From NCBI RefSeq assembly GCF_001854405.1, contig NZ_CP017718.1:1178001-1242000 (forward strand): 64,000 nt of DNA, read 5' to 3'. Each line of letters opens with the position of its first letter. Position 1 is the stretch's first letter. Positions 1-8,626 of the stretch are shown piece by piece. The notes under the pieces were generated by a model. It was not told the origin of the DNA. It made no database searches and was given only the letters and a program-made list of their open reading frames with translations. The position numbers were made by a program, and so were the translations under genes. The stretch comes from Hyphomonas sp. Mor2 (lineage in GTDB: Bacteria; Pseudomonadota; Alphaproteobacteria; Caulobacterales; Hyphomonadaceae).

Positions 1-2
1 CC

Positions 3-830
3 GGCTTCTCAATCGGCGCGATCAGGATTTCACCGTCAAACCTGATCTACGGATTGCTTTTGGTAATTGCGATCCTGGTTCTGACAAGACTAGCCCAACG
101 CGTCTTAGAAAACCGCATCCTACCAATGACCCGATTGAACCCGGGTATTCGTCACTCGCTGAAGACGCTCGTTGGCTATGTCGGGCTATTGTTTGCCTTT
201 TTCACAGGTGTCTCAGCTCTCGGCTTCAACCTCTCAAATCTTGCCATCATCGCAGGCGCTTTGTCCGTTGGCATCGGTTTCGGATTACAGAGTATCGTCA
301 ATAACTTCGTCTCCGGCCTGATTCTCCTGTTTGAACGACCCATCAAAATTGATGACTGGGTGATTACCGCGTCCGGCGAAGGCCGCGTGAAGAAAATCAA
401 TGTGCGCTCTACGGAAATCGAAACGTTCGACCGCTGCTCCATCATCGTCCCAAACTCAGAATTGATCTCGTCCTCTGTTCAAAACTGGACTTATAAGGAC
501 GACACCGCGCGCGTGATCGTACCGGTCGGTGTGTCGTATGATTCAGATCCAGAAGAGGTACGGGGGGTCCTTTTACAATGTGCCGAGGACCATCCCCAAA
601 TTTTGAGTGATCCTGAACCCTTTGTGTACTTTGCGGACTTCGCTGACAGCTCACTCAATCTGGAATTGCGAGCATTTATCAGGGACGCCAACAACTCTTT
701 GCTCGTGCGCAATGATCTGCGTTTCAAAATCTTTTCGGCATTGAAGAAAGCCGGGATCGAGATCCCATTCCCGCAGCGCGATGTTCACATCCGTTCGGGC
801 GCAGCCGCCCCGACTGAATCCGAAACATGA
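3..830 (+). CDS. MscS-family mechanosensitive channel, 5' end missing
   Basis: Carboxy-terminal 275 residues of a mechanosensitive channel; the frame is open to the first bases of the window, so the true start lies outside. In order one sees two hydrophobic helices, a Gly/Ala-rich pore helix (IIAGALSVGIGFGLQ), its continuation FVSGLILLFERPIKIDDWV, and the soluble beta domain with VKKINVRSTEIETFDR and IVPNSELIS. These are MscS signatures; the family sits in the inner membrane and releases solutes when membrane tension rises. A larger MscS/MscK-type protein is possible but cannot be judged from a fragment. Codons look more A/T-rich than in the housekeeping genes beyond 6 kb, so the gene may be cargo of the nearby integrated element; that is inference. 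Confidence 0.9.
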   Translation, partial: GFSIGAIRISPSNLIYGLLLVIAILVLTRLAQRVLENRILPMTRLNPGIRHSLKTLVGYVGLLFAFFTGVSALGFNLSNLAIIAGALSVGIGFGLQSIVNNFVSGLILLFERPIKIDDWVITASGEGRVKKINVRSTEIETFDRCSIIVPNSELISSSVQNWTYKDDTARVIVPVGVSYDSDPEEVRGVLLQCAEDHPQILSDPEPFVYFADFADSSLNLELRAFIRDANNSLLVRNDLRFKIFSALKKAGIEIPFPQRDVHIRSGAAAPTESET

Positions 831-1140
831 TTTGAACCAAAGTCTTTTACGCACAGTTTCAACCGTGTGAGATTTTCAGACTGGCAAGACAAAGGTTGGG
901 CTATTGGTCCCTCACATGGTCCAATCGGGTTTAGAAATTCTTGAAAAAGCCAACAGTTTGGAGCTCTAGAATCAATAGCTTTTATCTATTTGAATCCGCT
1001 GACTGCGAAGCCATTTGCTATCGCATGCGAGTGAGGGCTCCCCAATCGATGATCAGATTTTGACATAGCATCGAATACGCTGGGTCACGTTCCACCACCG
1101 GTGCCTTCGCGCGCACGAGCCATAACAAAAGGAGCTAATT
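831..1140. other. 310-base gene-free stretch
   Basis: Lies between the MscS stop and the secreted NTF2-like gene. It has no credible reading frame and no clear hairpin terminator. The only visible signals are the weak promoter candidate at 1060-1086 and the strong ribosome-binding site just before 1141. Confidence 0.5.
1060..1086 (+). promoter_or_regulatory. weak promoter candidate for the NTF2-like gene
   Basis: TTGACA at 1060-1065, followed after a 13-base gap by GCTGGGTC at 1079-1086. This resembles the alphaproteobacterial housekeeping pattern TTGAC(G)/GCTANAWC only partly, because the downstream box departs at several positions. It lies about 55 bases before the start codon at 1141, a reasonable distance. 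Confidence 0.25.
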
Positions 1141-1701
1141 ATGAAGATCTCATCAAAAGCGGTTTTTAGCGGTGTCGCAGGTCTGGCCATCGTTTCAGCG
1201 ATGTCACCGGCGATGGCAGATAGCGCGGAAGGAATTGAGTCTGGTATTACCAAAGCTGACGTCATCGAAGCACAAATTGAATGGGGTAACGGTATTGTAG
1301 CTATCTCAAGCGTTCACGCGGCTGATGGCGACTACAAAGAGCGCGCCAAACAGCACATCAAGTCTCTGTACGCCTATGGCGACACAGCGGTGATGTTCAA
1401 ACCCACTCTTGCTGCAGATGATCAGTTCCGCGAGACTTTTGACGAGGCGCTGTCCTATTTCATCGGGACGGAGGGCACAGAAGACAGCGGGTTCGCGATC
1501 AAAGGTTGGACCAATGTCCGCTGGGAAAGCAACGGCATCTATACAGACGGTGATTCAGCTACCGCCATGGGGAATTACTACTTCACCGGACCTGACGGAA
1601 ATGAAACCAAAGTGGAATACACTTTCGGATACGTCCTGGATGACGAGGGCGCGTTGAAAATTAATCTGCACCACTCATCCTTGCCGTATTCGGCAGGCTG
1701 A
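1141..1701 (+). CDS. secreted NTF2/SnoaL-like protein
   Basis: 186 residues. An export signal is clear: basic start MKISSK, hydrophobic stretch, then a likely cleavage after MSPAMA near residue 26. The mature part has the small alpha+beta pattern of NTF2/SnoaL-like folds, beginning with ITKADVIEAQIEWGNGIV and ending LKINLHHSSLPYS; that HHSSLPY ending recurs in a family of periplasmic proteins sometimes mislabelled phosphoribosyl-AMP cyclohydrolase or CaMKII-association-domain proteins. The function is unknown and no catalytic residues can be assigned. The start is set by AAAGGAG ending 7 bases before ATG. The gene is monocistronic, with its own terminator at 1722. Confidence 0.75.
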   Translation: MKISSKAVFSGVAGLAIVSAMSPAMADSAEGIESGITKADVIEAQIEWGNGIVAISSVHAADGDYKERAKQHIKSLYAYGDTAVMFKPTLAADDQFRETFDEALSYFIGTEGTEDSGFAIKGWTNVRWESNGIYTDGDSATAMGNYYFTGPDGNETKVEYTFGYVLDDEGALKINLHHSSLPYSAG

Positions 1702-1721
1702 TCGCAAATTGCAGTTGTTGG

Positions 1722-1752
1722 AAAAGGGATGGCCAATCGGTCATCCCTTTTT
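1722..1752 (+). terminator. rho-independent terminator after the NTF2-like gene
   Basis: A perfect 10-base-pair stem: AAAAGGGATG at 1722-1731 pairs with CATCCCTTTT at 1742-1751 across a 10-base loop, and the stem runs into a short T run. It starts 20 bases after the stop codon. Confidence 0.85.
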
Positions 1753-2011
1753 GGGTTGCTCAGTACCGTGACAACATCCGGTCGACATACAACGCTGAGC
1801 TTATGTCTCCCTTTGCTCGCCGAACAGTAATGGTCGTCAGCGCGCAATCCGCCTGTGTCTGAAACCGGACTATAAACTGCAATGAGTGAAAGAGGCGCAC
1901 ACGCCGTTCGGCTAACAGAATGATACGAGCTTTTGCCGCCAATTGCAGTGGCCTCGGGACCTTGCATCCATCAAGATCAACGCGTTTTCGTTCAAAAGGG
2001 GGGCGGGTGAA
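1753..2011. other. 259-base gap before the coupling-protein gene
   Basis: No convincing coding frame. I looked here for a direct repeat of the tRNA-Ser 3' end, which would mark the far end of the integrated element, and saw none. The only clear signal is the purine-rich AAAAGGGGGG at about 1994, used as ribosome-binding site by the next gene. Confidence 0.45.
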
Positions 2012-3952
2012 ATGTCACCATCTAAAATCTTGGTTGGTCAGTTTTTCATCGTGCTTTCGATTATCGTGGCCACAACTTGGGGCGCCACGCAATGGACAGC
2101 GCATTCGCTCCAATATCAACCAGCTCTCGGACGGCCTTGGTTCTATGCGGATGAGTGTCCAGTCTATCTACCCTGGAGACTATTCCAATGGTGGTATGCA
2201 TACGAAGCTTACGCGCCGGATGTGTTTGCGCGAGCAGGCGTGATTGCCGCGAGCGGAGGTCTGTTCGGGATCCTCGCAGCGGTAATCGGGTCCGTCTGGA
2301 GATCGCGATGGGAGAAGCGGGTTACAACTTATGGATCAGCCCGTTGGGCAGAGCCAAAAGATATCCGCAAAGCTGGCTTGCTGAAGCCTGACGGGGTCTT
2401 TCTCGGCCAATGGCATGGCAAATATATTCGCCATGCTGGGCCAGAACATGTGCTCGCCGTGGCGCCGACGCGGTCGGGCAAGGGGGTAGGGTTGGTTGTG
2501 CCGACTTTACTGTCCTGGACTGGCAGTGCAGTGATTCACGACATCAAGGGTGAGAATTGGGACATCACCTCGGGCTGGCGATCGCTGTTCAGCAAATGCC
2601 ACAAGTTCAACCCGGTTGAACTCAACTCCTCGCGGTTCAATCCTCTCGCAGAAATCCGGCTTGGACACTACGAAGTGCGCGATGTTCAAAACATCGCCGA
2701 TATTCTGATCGACCCAGAAGGGTCTTTGAAATCTAGAGATCATTGGGACAAGACCGCTTATGCTCTGCTCGTGGGCGTCATTATTCATGTGCTATACGCC
2801 GAAACGGATAAAACGCTTGCGGGCTGCGTGCGCTTTTTATCTGATCCCACGCGGACCATAAAAGACACGGTCGATATTATGGCTAAGACGGCTCATCTCC
2901 CAGATGGTGGGACGCACCCAAGTGTACTCCAGGCCGCGGGAGAGCTTGCTAAGAAGACGGACAATGAAGCATCTGGGGTCCTATCAACCACACTCAGCCT
3001 GTTATCCCTCTATCGCGACCCAGTGGTCGCGCATGTCACATCTAAGAGCGATTGGAAGATCGACGATCTGATTAGCGCTCAGCGGCCGGTTTCGATCTAC
3101 TTATCCATACCGCCATCAGACATCTCACGAACGAAACCGCTTGTGCGGCTCATGCTCAATCAGATCGCGCGTCGGCTCACCGAAAAACTTCCAAGGGAAG
3201 GGGCCCGCAAAGTGCTCCTCATGTTGGACGAATTTCCAGCCTTGGGCCGCCTCGATTTCTTTGAGAACGCACTTGCGTTCATGGCGGGTTACGGCGTGCG
3301 CGCTTTTTTGATTGCTCAATCGCTCAATCAAATCGAAAAAGCCTATGGACCCAATCATTCAATCTTGGACAATTGCCATGTCAGAGTGGCATTCGCGACA
3401 AATGACGAACGCACAGCCAAACGTTTCTCAGATGCACTCGGCACCAAAACAGAGCTGCGCTCCCAAAAGAATTATACAGGGCACCGACTAGCACCGTGGC
3501 TCAGCCATATGATGGTGGCGCGTCAGGAAACGCAGCGTCCACTTTTGACGCCCGGCGAGATCATGCAGTTGCCGCCGCAAGAGCAGGTTGTGATGGTGTC
3601 GGGCATGGCGCCCATTCAGTGCAAGAAGCTTCGCTACTATTCTGACCAGAATTTCAAGCAGCGGTCGCTGCCAGCTCCCGAACCTCAGCATATCTCGCTT
3701 TTGAAGCTTTCGGGCCTCCAATCAGCGAACGCCGAAAGCGTGACGCAGAATGCTGAAAGCAGCGAAAATGGTGGCCATGAGTTGGATCTTGAGCTCACAT
3801 CCGAGCAGGATCAAGCGCCCGATGTAAGCCTAAGCGAACGAGACATGTCTATAGATGACGGGCCTGACGCCCAGATTGATCAATCCCTTGAAACCATACG
3901 AAAGGCGGCAGCGCTGGATCGAGCAGATCCGGATACGCTTCCGAATTTTTAA
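2012..3952 (+). CDS. traG: VirD4/TraG-type conjugative coupling protein (T4CP)
   Basis: 646 residues. Coupling proteins are inner-membrane hexameric ATPases that hand the relaxase-DNA complex to a type IV secretion channel. Two N-terminal membrane helices (about residues 5-25 and 70-92) precede the motor domain with Walker A APTRSGKGVG, the conserved KGENWDITSGW block and Walker B VLLMLDEFPALGRLDFFE. The C-terminal tail is acidic and low in complexity, as in many T4CPs. ATG at 2012 is preferred over an upstream in-frame codon at 1943 because it follows AAAAGGGGGGCGGG and starts directly with the first membrane helix. The gene is intact. The trb/virB channel genes that normally accompany it are absent from the window. 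Confidence 0.92.
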   Translation: MSPSKILVGQFFIVLSIIVATTWGATQWTAHSLQYQPALGRPWFYADECPVYLPWRLFQWWYAYEAYAPDVFARAGVIAASGGLFGILAAVIGSVWRSRWEKRVTTYGSARWAEPKDIRKAGLLKPDGVFLGQWHGKYIRHAGPEHVLAVAPTRSGKGVGLVVPTLLSWTGSAVIHDIKGENWDITSGWRSLFSKCHKFNPVELNSSRFNPLAEIRLGHYEVRDVQNIADILIDPEGSLKSRDHWDKTAYALLVGVIIHVLYAETDKTLAGCVRFLSDPTRTIKDTVDIMAKTAHLPDGGTHPSVLQAAGELAKKTDNEASGVLSTTLSLLSLYRDPVVAHVTSKSDWKIDDLISAQRPVSIYLSIPPSDISRTKPLVRLMLNQIARRLTEKLPREGARKVLLMLDEFPALGRLDFFENALAFMAGYGVRAFLIAQSLNQIEKAYGPNHSILDNCHVRVAFATNDERTAKRFSDALGTKTELRSQKNYTGHRLAPWLSHMMVARQETQRPLLTPGEIMQLPPQEQVVMVSGMAPIQCKKLRYYSDQNFKQRSLPAPEPQHISLLKLSGLQSANAESVTQNAESSENGGHELDLELTSEQDQAPDVSLSERDMSIDDGPDAQIDQSLETIRKAAALDRADPDTLPNF

Positions 3953-3956
3953 GTTC

Positions 3957-4358
3957 ATGTCGAAACCACGTGTAAATCTGAGACTTTCAACAAATACCCA
4001 TGCTGAACTCTGCCGAAGGGCAGACGCTTACGGGCTCACCAAAACAGCAATCCTAGAAGCAGCCTTGGAGTATTACTTCAATCCAGAGACCGCAAATCGG
4101 CTCGAAGACCGCGTTATGAACCAGATGGATCTGATGGCAGATCGATTAGACCATATCGAGCGAGGCAGTTCGCTCATATTGGAAGCTTTCGGCCAGTACG
4201 TCTTCTATTGGCTGGCCCGGACCGACCCCCTGCCAGACGGGGAGCGCGAAGCCGCACAGGCTTTGGCCGAACGTCGTTTTGAATTCTTTATTGGGCAAGT
4301 CAGTCGTCAACTCATCAATGAAGGTCGGTGGCGCAAGATCGATGAACCGCCCCTATGA
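3957..4358 (+). CDS. CopG-like ribbon-helix-helix protein of a conjugation locus
   Basis: 133 residues, four bases after the coupling-protein stop, so probably co-transcribed. The N-terminus, RVNLRLSTNTHAELCRRA followed by a helix and GLTKTAILEAALEYYF, fits a ribbon-helix-helix DNA-binding domain (about residues 4-45). The rest is helical and ends in a family-typical region, YVFYWLARTDPLPDG. In IncP-like chromosomal conjugation clusters a CopG-type protein commonly sits between traG and trbB; its role is presumed regulatory or as a relaxosome accessory. Here trbB does not follow: 49 bases later the integrase gene ends on the other strand. ATG at 3957 is chosen over 3855, which would lie deep inside the upstream gene. 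Confidence 0.75.
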   Translation: MSKPRVNLRLSTNTHAELCRRADAYGLTKTAILEAALEYYFNPETANRLEDRVMNQMDLMADRLDHIERGSSLILEAFGQYVFYWLARTDPLPDGEREAAQALAERRFEFFIGQVSRQLINEGRWRKIDEPPL

Positions 4359-4407
4359 TTGATATCAATACCAATGCTGACGGGTGACTGCGGCGTTGGA
4401 GGCGCGA

Positions 4408-5676
4408 TCAGATCGCGATTTTGTTTAGCAATCCCGCGACGTGTTCCAATGATGCGCCCCGACCGTAGCGTTCTCGGTTTAGCGTATGGCCGAAAACATC
4501 TCGCCGGATCCGATCGTCAATTCCTGCGGCCAGCATCCGGTCTTCAAACGAGTGGCGCAGCGAATAAAAAGAGTGATCCGGCGTCTCCAACAAATCATTC
4601 TCGCGAAGATATTTATTCACCGTGGCGCTGAGCGCGGATTTGTGTCGGTAACGCGGAAATCCTTCGGGATGAGCCTTGAACACTTCGAGTGATACTCCGG
4701 TGAGTGGGATTTTCCGTCTCGCATGAACCGTCTTTAGCTGCCGTCCTTCAGGCTCAATGGAAATATGCGGTACGTCATGATCGAGGATAATAGTTTTCTT
4801 GGTCAAAGCCGCTCCTTCTGACGGCCTGTAACCGGTATTGATCATTCCGATCAGAATGCCGCGTGCCTCATCGTTCAAACCCGAAAGGGCGCCCTCAGCC
4901 AAGAGTTTGTTTTTGATCCATGAGACGCTGAATGGCGGGCGAGTTGTTTTCTCACCTTGTTTGAAAGAAAGCTCACCGAGTGGGAGTTCCAGACCAAGCC
5001 GCTTCATCTTATTCACGGTCTTCAATATGTCGCTGATATGGATCAGATCTTTATTCGCGCTGTTTGCGGTAACTTTGCCAGCTTCGATGCGCTCAAGCCA
5101 AAATTGGCGAAAGTCTAACATATCGTCTCGTGTTATCTCATCGATTGGCTTGTTCCCGATCAATGAGACAAGGTTACGGATCGCTTTCTTCCTGGGGTTT
5201 TGCCAGCGACGAAGTTGATCTGCGCTCTTCCCAATCGTTTTCTCGCGGGCAAGGCTCCAGTAAAGCTCTAAGGCCTCTTCGATCGTGATAGCGGGTTTCT
5301 CCGCGGTCCCGAGCAGGGCGGTTGCTTCTATGGCATCAAGTTCGCCATTCGGCGCTTCAACAGCCTCAATCCGTGGGAGAAGCTTTTCATAAGGGAGCTG
5401 GGAGACCGCATTCACCTCCATATATCGAAATCCGCGCATATCCGCGAGATCTCTGGCCGCCTGATAACGCTCCATCGCAATTTCGGACTGGCCGGATAGT
5501 TTTGCTTCCCATCCTTCAATCAAGTGGGACCATGCGTCTTCCGCTTTACGGCGGGCGATGCTCTCGGAGTCGGTACGCAGGCTCACCCAAACAGTGGAGC
5601 GGGTCTCCACGTTCCTATAACGAGCGGGTACGCGGCGTCGTAATTGATAGGTGTTTGCGCGCTTGAAAACAGACAC
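4408..5676 (-). CDS. tyrosine recombinase (integrase) of an integrated element
   Basis: 422 residues. It has a DUF6538-type N-terminal head (FKRANTYQLRRRVPARYR), a SAM-like core-binding domain (about 150-250) and a catalytic domain with all the expected residues: first Arg in NTGYRPSEGAAL, the HxxR box in HSFYSLRHSF, the later His in RRDVFGH and the nucleophile Tyr in RERYGRGA. Such enzymes insert and excise phages, islands or ICEs at tRNA 3' ends. The gene points away from tRNA-Ser, whose 3' end lies 136 bases upstream of the start, the usual geometry for an element integrated in that tRNA. Three 12-base repeats lie directly upstream. The gene is complete, so the enzyme could still be active. 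Confidence 0.93.
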   Translation of the reverse strand: MSVFKRANTYQLRRRVPARYRNVETRSTVWVSLRTDSESIARRKAEDAWSHLIEGWEAKLSGQSEIAMERYQAARDLADMRGFRYMEVNAVSQLPYEKLLPRIEAVEAPNGELDAIEATALLGTAEKPAITIEEALELYWSLAREKTIGKSADQLRRWQNPRKKAIRNLVSLIGNKPIDEITRDDMLDFRQFWLERIEAGKVTANSANKDLIHISDILKTVNKMKRLGLELPLGELSFKQGEKTTRPPFSVSWIKNKLLAEGALSGLNDEARGILIGMINTGYRPSEGAALTKKTIILDHDVPHISIEPEGRQLKTVHARRKIPLTGVSLEVFKAHPEGFPRYRHKSALSATVNKYLRENDLLETPDHSFYSLRHSFEDRMLAAGIDDRIRRDVFGHTLNRERYGRGASLEHVAGLLNKIAI

Positions 5677-5689
5677 GTACGAATCCCTT

Positions 5690-5725
5690 TGTGCAGCAAA
5701 ATGTGTAGCAAAATGTGCAGCAAAT
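5690..5725. repeat. three tandem 12-base repeats upstream of the integrase
   Basis: TGTGCAGCAAAA (5690-5701), TGTGTAGCAAAA (5702-5713) and TGTGCAGCAAAT (5714-5725) follow each other without gaps. They lie between the integrase start codon (5676) and the presumed crossover point at the tRNA 3' end (5812). Arm-type integrase binding sites are often direct repeats in just this position; an autoregulatory operator is the alternative. Confidence 0.8.
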
Positions 5726-5809
5726 ATTGGACCAGACGGACTGGATCACTTGCAATAACACGATAATGCCATGTTATTGTTGGATATTAATTTTGATGAG
5801 GTGTCTAGA

Positions 5810-5901
<92 letters not shown>

Positions 5902-5977
5902 GCAGCAGGACGCTTCCTTTTCTACAGTCCGGACAAGATTGCAAGACCTGTCATGAAATTGCCTGCTTTGCGCCGCG

Positions 5978-6056
5978 ATATGGTTAATCAGGTCTTACTC
6001 GAGGCGCGTGCAAGTTTTTCATCCCGTTCACCATACATGCAGGTTGATATGGTAAA
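5978..6056. promoter_or_regulatory. repeated ATATGGTWAA boxes upstream of rlpA
   Basis: ATATGGTTAA at 5978-5987 and ATATGGTAAA at 6047-6056 are near-identical and in the same direction; TTCACCATA at 6027-6035 is an inverted partner of the second. They sit 63-141 bases before the rlpA start. A regulator-binding region is possible but unproven. Confidence 0.3.
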
Positions 6057-6118
6057 CACCGGATCATCGAGAAAGAGCTGAATGCTCTGCCCGACCCATT
6101 GAGGGAAGGGGCCACAGA

Positions 6119-7381
6119 ATGAGGTTTGAGATGAAGACGATCGTCACCCGCGCGGTATGTTTGACGCTGTTCAGCGCCGCGGTTTCAGCTTGGGCATTTT
6201 CCGGCGAAGCCTATGCGGACAGGCAGCCAGCGCCGATCCGATATGCGGGCCAGGCCTCTTCTTCTCCCTCACAGCAGGCGACGCCCGTCCAGCCAGCTCA
6301 GGCCGTGGTCAATGCAGAGCGCCGGGTCGAGTTTCTCTATCCCGGCCAGGATCCCGCGCCCGCGATGGCTCAGTCCGCCACACCGCGAGTCACGGCCTCG
6401 TCAACACCTGGAAAACTCGTTCTGAACGCAGAGCCGAACGTCACTTTTGTGACCCCTTCAAGCCCGCCAACACACCCGAGCGATTCAGGCTTGCTCGGTG
6501 GGGTCGAGCAGGCGCCCGTTCAGCCGGCCGCCGCACCGTCTCAACCGATCCGGATTGCCTCTCTGAAAACCGATAAGCCGGCCAGCACCGGCACGCCCTT
6601 GACGCTGAGCCGGGTGAAAGTGAACCGCGACGCCCCGATCGGCGAAGAGCGCGGCAAGGCGAGCATCTATACCGATGGTTTCGAAGGCGCGCCGACCGCC
6701 AATGGCGAGATCTTCGACGAAACCGCGATGACCGCCGCCCACCCAAGCTTGCCACTGCCCAGCCTTGTGCAAGTCATCAATGAGGATAATCGCCGCGAGA
6801 TCGTTGTTCGCGTCAATGATCGCGGGCCGTTTGACGGCAAGCGCATTCTCGAACTGTCGCCGCGCGCCGGGACTGTGCTCGGCATGAGCAAAGGCAGCAC
6901 GGCGAATGTGCGTGTCCGCTATCTCGGGCCTGCGCCGGTCAAACAGAACCCGGCCGCGGATCAGCCAGCGCCGCCAGAGTCTCAATCGTTCGCCTCAAAC
7001 CGGGTGGAGGATGAGTCGCTCCCGCCGGTGAACCTGCCGACGCCTGTCGTGCGGCAACCCGTGGTGCCAAGCCGCGTGGCCGATTATGGCGAGCCTAATC
7101 TGGGCGTCCCGGATCCGGTTGAGCCTGTCCAGGTCTCAGCGCCCGTCATTGCAGGTAATGTCTTCATTCAGGCCGGGGCCTTTGCCGACATCGCCAATGC
7201 GCAAAGCCTGACCCGCGCCCTGGGCCGTGGACAGCCGGTCCGGATCGAAGAAGCCCGGGTCAATGGCAGCGACTATTTCCGCGTCCTGATCGGACCCTTC
7301 CCAAGCACGCAGGCAGCAGAAGTCCAGCGCTCGCAATTGTCGCGCGCCGGAATTGTCGAGGGCTTCCTGACCACCCGTTAA
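6119..7381 (+). CDS. rlpA: RlpA-family septal ring protein with SPOR domain
   Basis: 420 residues with an N-terminal export signal ending near AFSGEAYA. A long Pro/Ala/Gln-rich linker (about 35-180) leads to a double-psi beta-barrel (about 185-265; KASIYTDGFEGAPTANGE, VRVNDRGPFDGKRILELS) and, at the end, a SPOR domain (about 345-420; VFIQAGAFADIANAQ and FRVLIGPF). RlpA proteins act in the periplasm or outer membrane at the division site, where the SPOR domain binds denuded glycan strands; some are lytic transglycosylases. The conserved Asp of the barrel (NDRGPF) is present. No lipobox cysteine is obvious in the signal. The start may instead be the second ATG at 6131. A carboxypeptidase gene follows after a terminator. 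Confidence 0.9.
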   Translation: MRFEMKTIVTRAVCLTLFSAAVSAWAFSGEAYADRQPAPIRYAGQASSSPSQQATPVQPAQAVVNAERRVEFLYPGQDPAPAMAQSATPRVTASSTPGKLVLNAEPNVTFVTPSSPPTHPSDSGLLGGVEQAPVQPAAAPSQPIRIASLKTDKPASTGTPLTLSRVKVNRDAPIGEERGKASIYTDGFEGAPTANGEIFDETAMTAAHPSLPLPSLVQVINEDNRREIVVRVNDRGPFDGKRILELSPRAGTVLGMSKGSTANVRVRYLGPAPVKQNPAADQPAPPESQSFASNRVEDESLPPVNLPTPVVRQPVVPSRVADYGEPNLGVPDPVEPVQVSAPVIAGNVFIQAGAFADIANAQSLTRALGRGQPVRIEEARVNGSDYFRVLIGPFPSTQAAEVQRSQLSRAGIVEGFLTTR

Positions 7382-7417
7382 ACATCACCCTCAAAAGATT
7401 GACCTTCGTCACGAACT

Positions 7418-7446
7418 GGCCCTTTTTCTCTTGCAGAAAAAGGGCC
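7418..7446 (+). terminator. terminator between rlpA and the carboxypeptidase gene
   Basis: GGCCCTTTTTCT (7418-7429) pairs perfectly with AGAAAAAGGGCC (7435-7446) across a five-base loop, followed by the T-rich TCTTTCTTT. It probably ends most rlpA transcripts. The next gene starts only 28 bases later, so some read-through or a promoter inside this region is likely. Confidence 0.8.
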
Positions 7447-7473
7447 TCTTTCTTTGTGATGAAAGGACTAAGC

Positions 7474-8622
7474 ATGTCGGTTTGGCGACGCTGCCTCACA
7501 CTTCTCCCGCTCTTGCTGTTTCCGTTATCAGCACCCGCGCAGATTATCGGCACGGAAGCCGATTATGCGGTGATCATGGATCACGACACCGGAGAGATCC
7601 TGTGGTCCAAGAATGGCGACACGCCGATGATTCCGGCGTCGATGACCAAGATGATGACGGCCTATTTCGTGTTCGACCTGATCGATCAGGGGGAGATTAC
7701 CCTGCAGGACGAGATGGTGGTCAGTGACGATGCCTGGCGCCGCGGTGGGTTTCCCTCGGGCACATCGACCATGGGATTGAGACCGAAGGAACGGCCGACC
7801 GTCGAGCAATTGCTGCACGGGGTGATCATCATGTCCGGGAATGATGCCTGCATCGTCCTGGCCGAAGGCATTGCTGGATCGGAAGAAGCCTTCGCGCAGC
7901 AGATGACGGAACGTGCGCATGAACTCGGCCTGACCAGCGTGAACTTTGTCAATGCGACCGGCCTGGAGGGGGAAGGGCATGTGGCCTCCGCCGCCGATCT
8001 GGCCAGGCTCGCGCGGCTGATTATTCAGGACTATCCGCAATATTATGACTGGTACAGTGAGCCGGAATACACCTGGGGGCAGTACACCCAGGCCAATCGC
8101 AACCCGCTCCTGGGCACGATAGACGGCGCGGATGGGCTGAAGACCGGGCATCTGGATGCGTCAGGTTATGGTTTGACGGCGTCTGCGGTTCGGGATGGCA
8201 CGCGCCGGATCATCGTTCTGAATGGCACCGAGAGCAAACAGGAACGCGCGCAGGAGGCTGAGCGCCTGATGCGCATGGCCTTCACCGCATTCGAGACCCG
8301 TACCATTGAGGCCGGAGAGGCGCGCCTGGCCGAGCTGGATGTGTGGATGGGCGAGCGGCGGACGGTCGGCGTGAGACTGAAGGACAGTGTTGATGTCACC
8401 GCGCACAAGCGGGCTTTTTCCCGTGGTAAGTCTGAAATCGTCCATAATCGACTTATCGAGGCGCCGATCGCGGCAGGTGACGAGATTGCTACACTGATCG
8501 TGACAATCGAGGGCAAGGATCCGATCGAGCTGCCGCTCGTGGCGACCGAAGACGTGCCGCGCCTAGGCTTCGTTGGAAAAGCCATTGAAGGCCTCAGTCG
8601 CATGATGGACGGAGGCGCTTAA
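7474..8622 (+). CDS. D-alanyl-D-alanine carboxypeptidase (PBP5 type)
   Basis: 382 residues with a signal peptide ending near SAPAQ. A serine carboxypeptidase that trims the terminal D-Ala from peptidoglycan pentapeptides in the periplasm. All three penicillin-binding motifs are present: SxxK as S56-M-T-K59, the SGN motif in MSGNDACIVL, and KTG in GLKTGHLDASGYG. A C-terminal PBP5 domain (about 280-365) follows, and the protein ends in an amphipathic stretch (AIEGLSRMMDGG) that could anchor it to the membrane. ATG at 7474 is preferred over 7399 because AAAGGA stands just before it and the signal peptide starts there. tmk follows after 4 bases. Confidence 0.93.
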   Translation: MSVWRRCLTLLPLLLFPLSAPAQIIGTEADYAVIMDHDTGEILWSKNGDTPMIPASMTKMMTAYFVFDLIDQGEITLQDEMVVSDDAWRRGGFPSGTSTMGLRPKERPTVEQLLHGVIIMSGNDACIVLAEGIAGSEEAFAQQMTERAHELGLTSVNFVNATGLEGEGHVASAADLARLARLIIQDYPQYYDWYSEPEYTWGQYTQANRNPLLGTIDGADGLKTGHLDASGYGLTASAVRDGTRRIIVLNGTESKQERAQEAERLMRMAFTAFETRTIEAGEARLAELDVWMGERRTVGVRLKDSVDVTAHKRAFSRGKSEIVHNRLIEAPIAAGDEIATLIVTIEGKDPIELPLVATEDVPRLGFVGKAIEGLSRMMDGGA

Positions 8623-8626
8623 GTCT

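Noticed and set aside
831-2011. Left attachment site of the integrated element
   Set aside because: I compared both gene-free gaps with the tRNA-Ser 3' end and saw no convincing repeat; the end probably lies outside the window.
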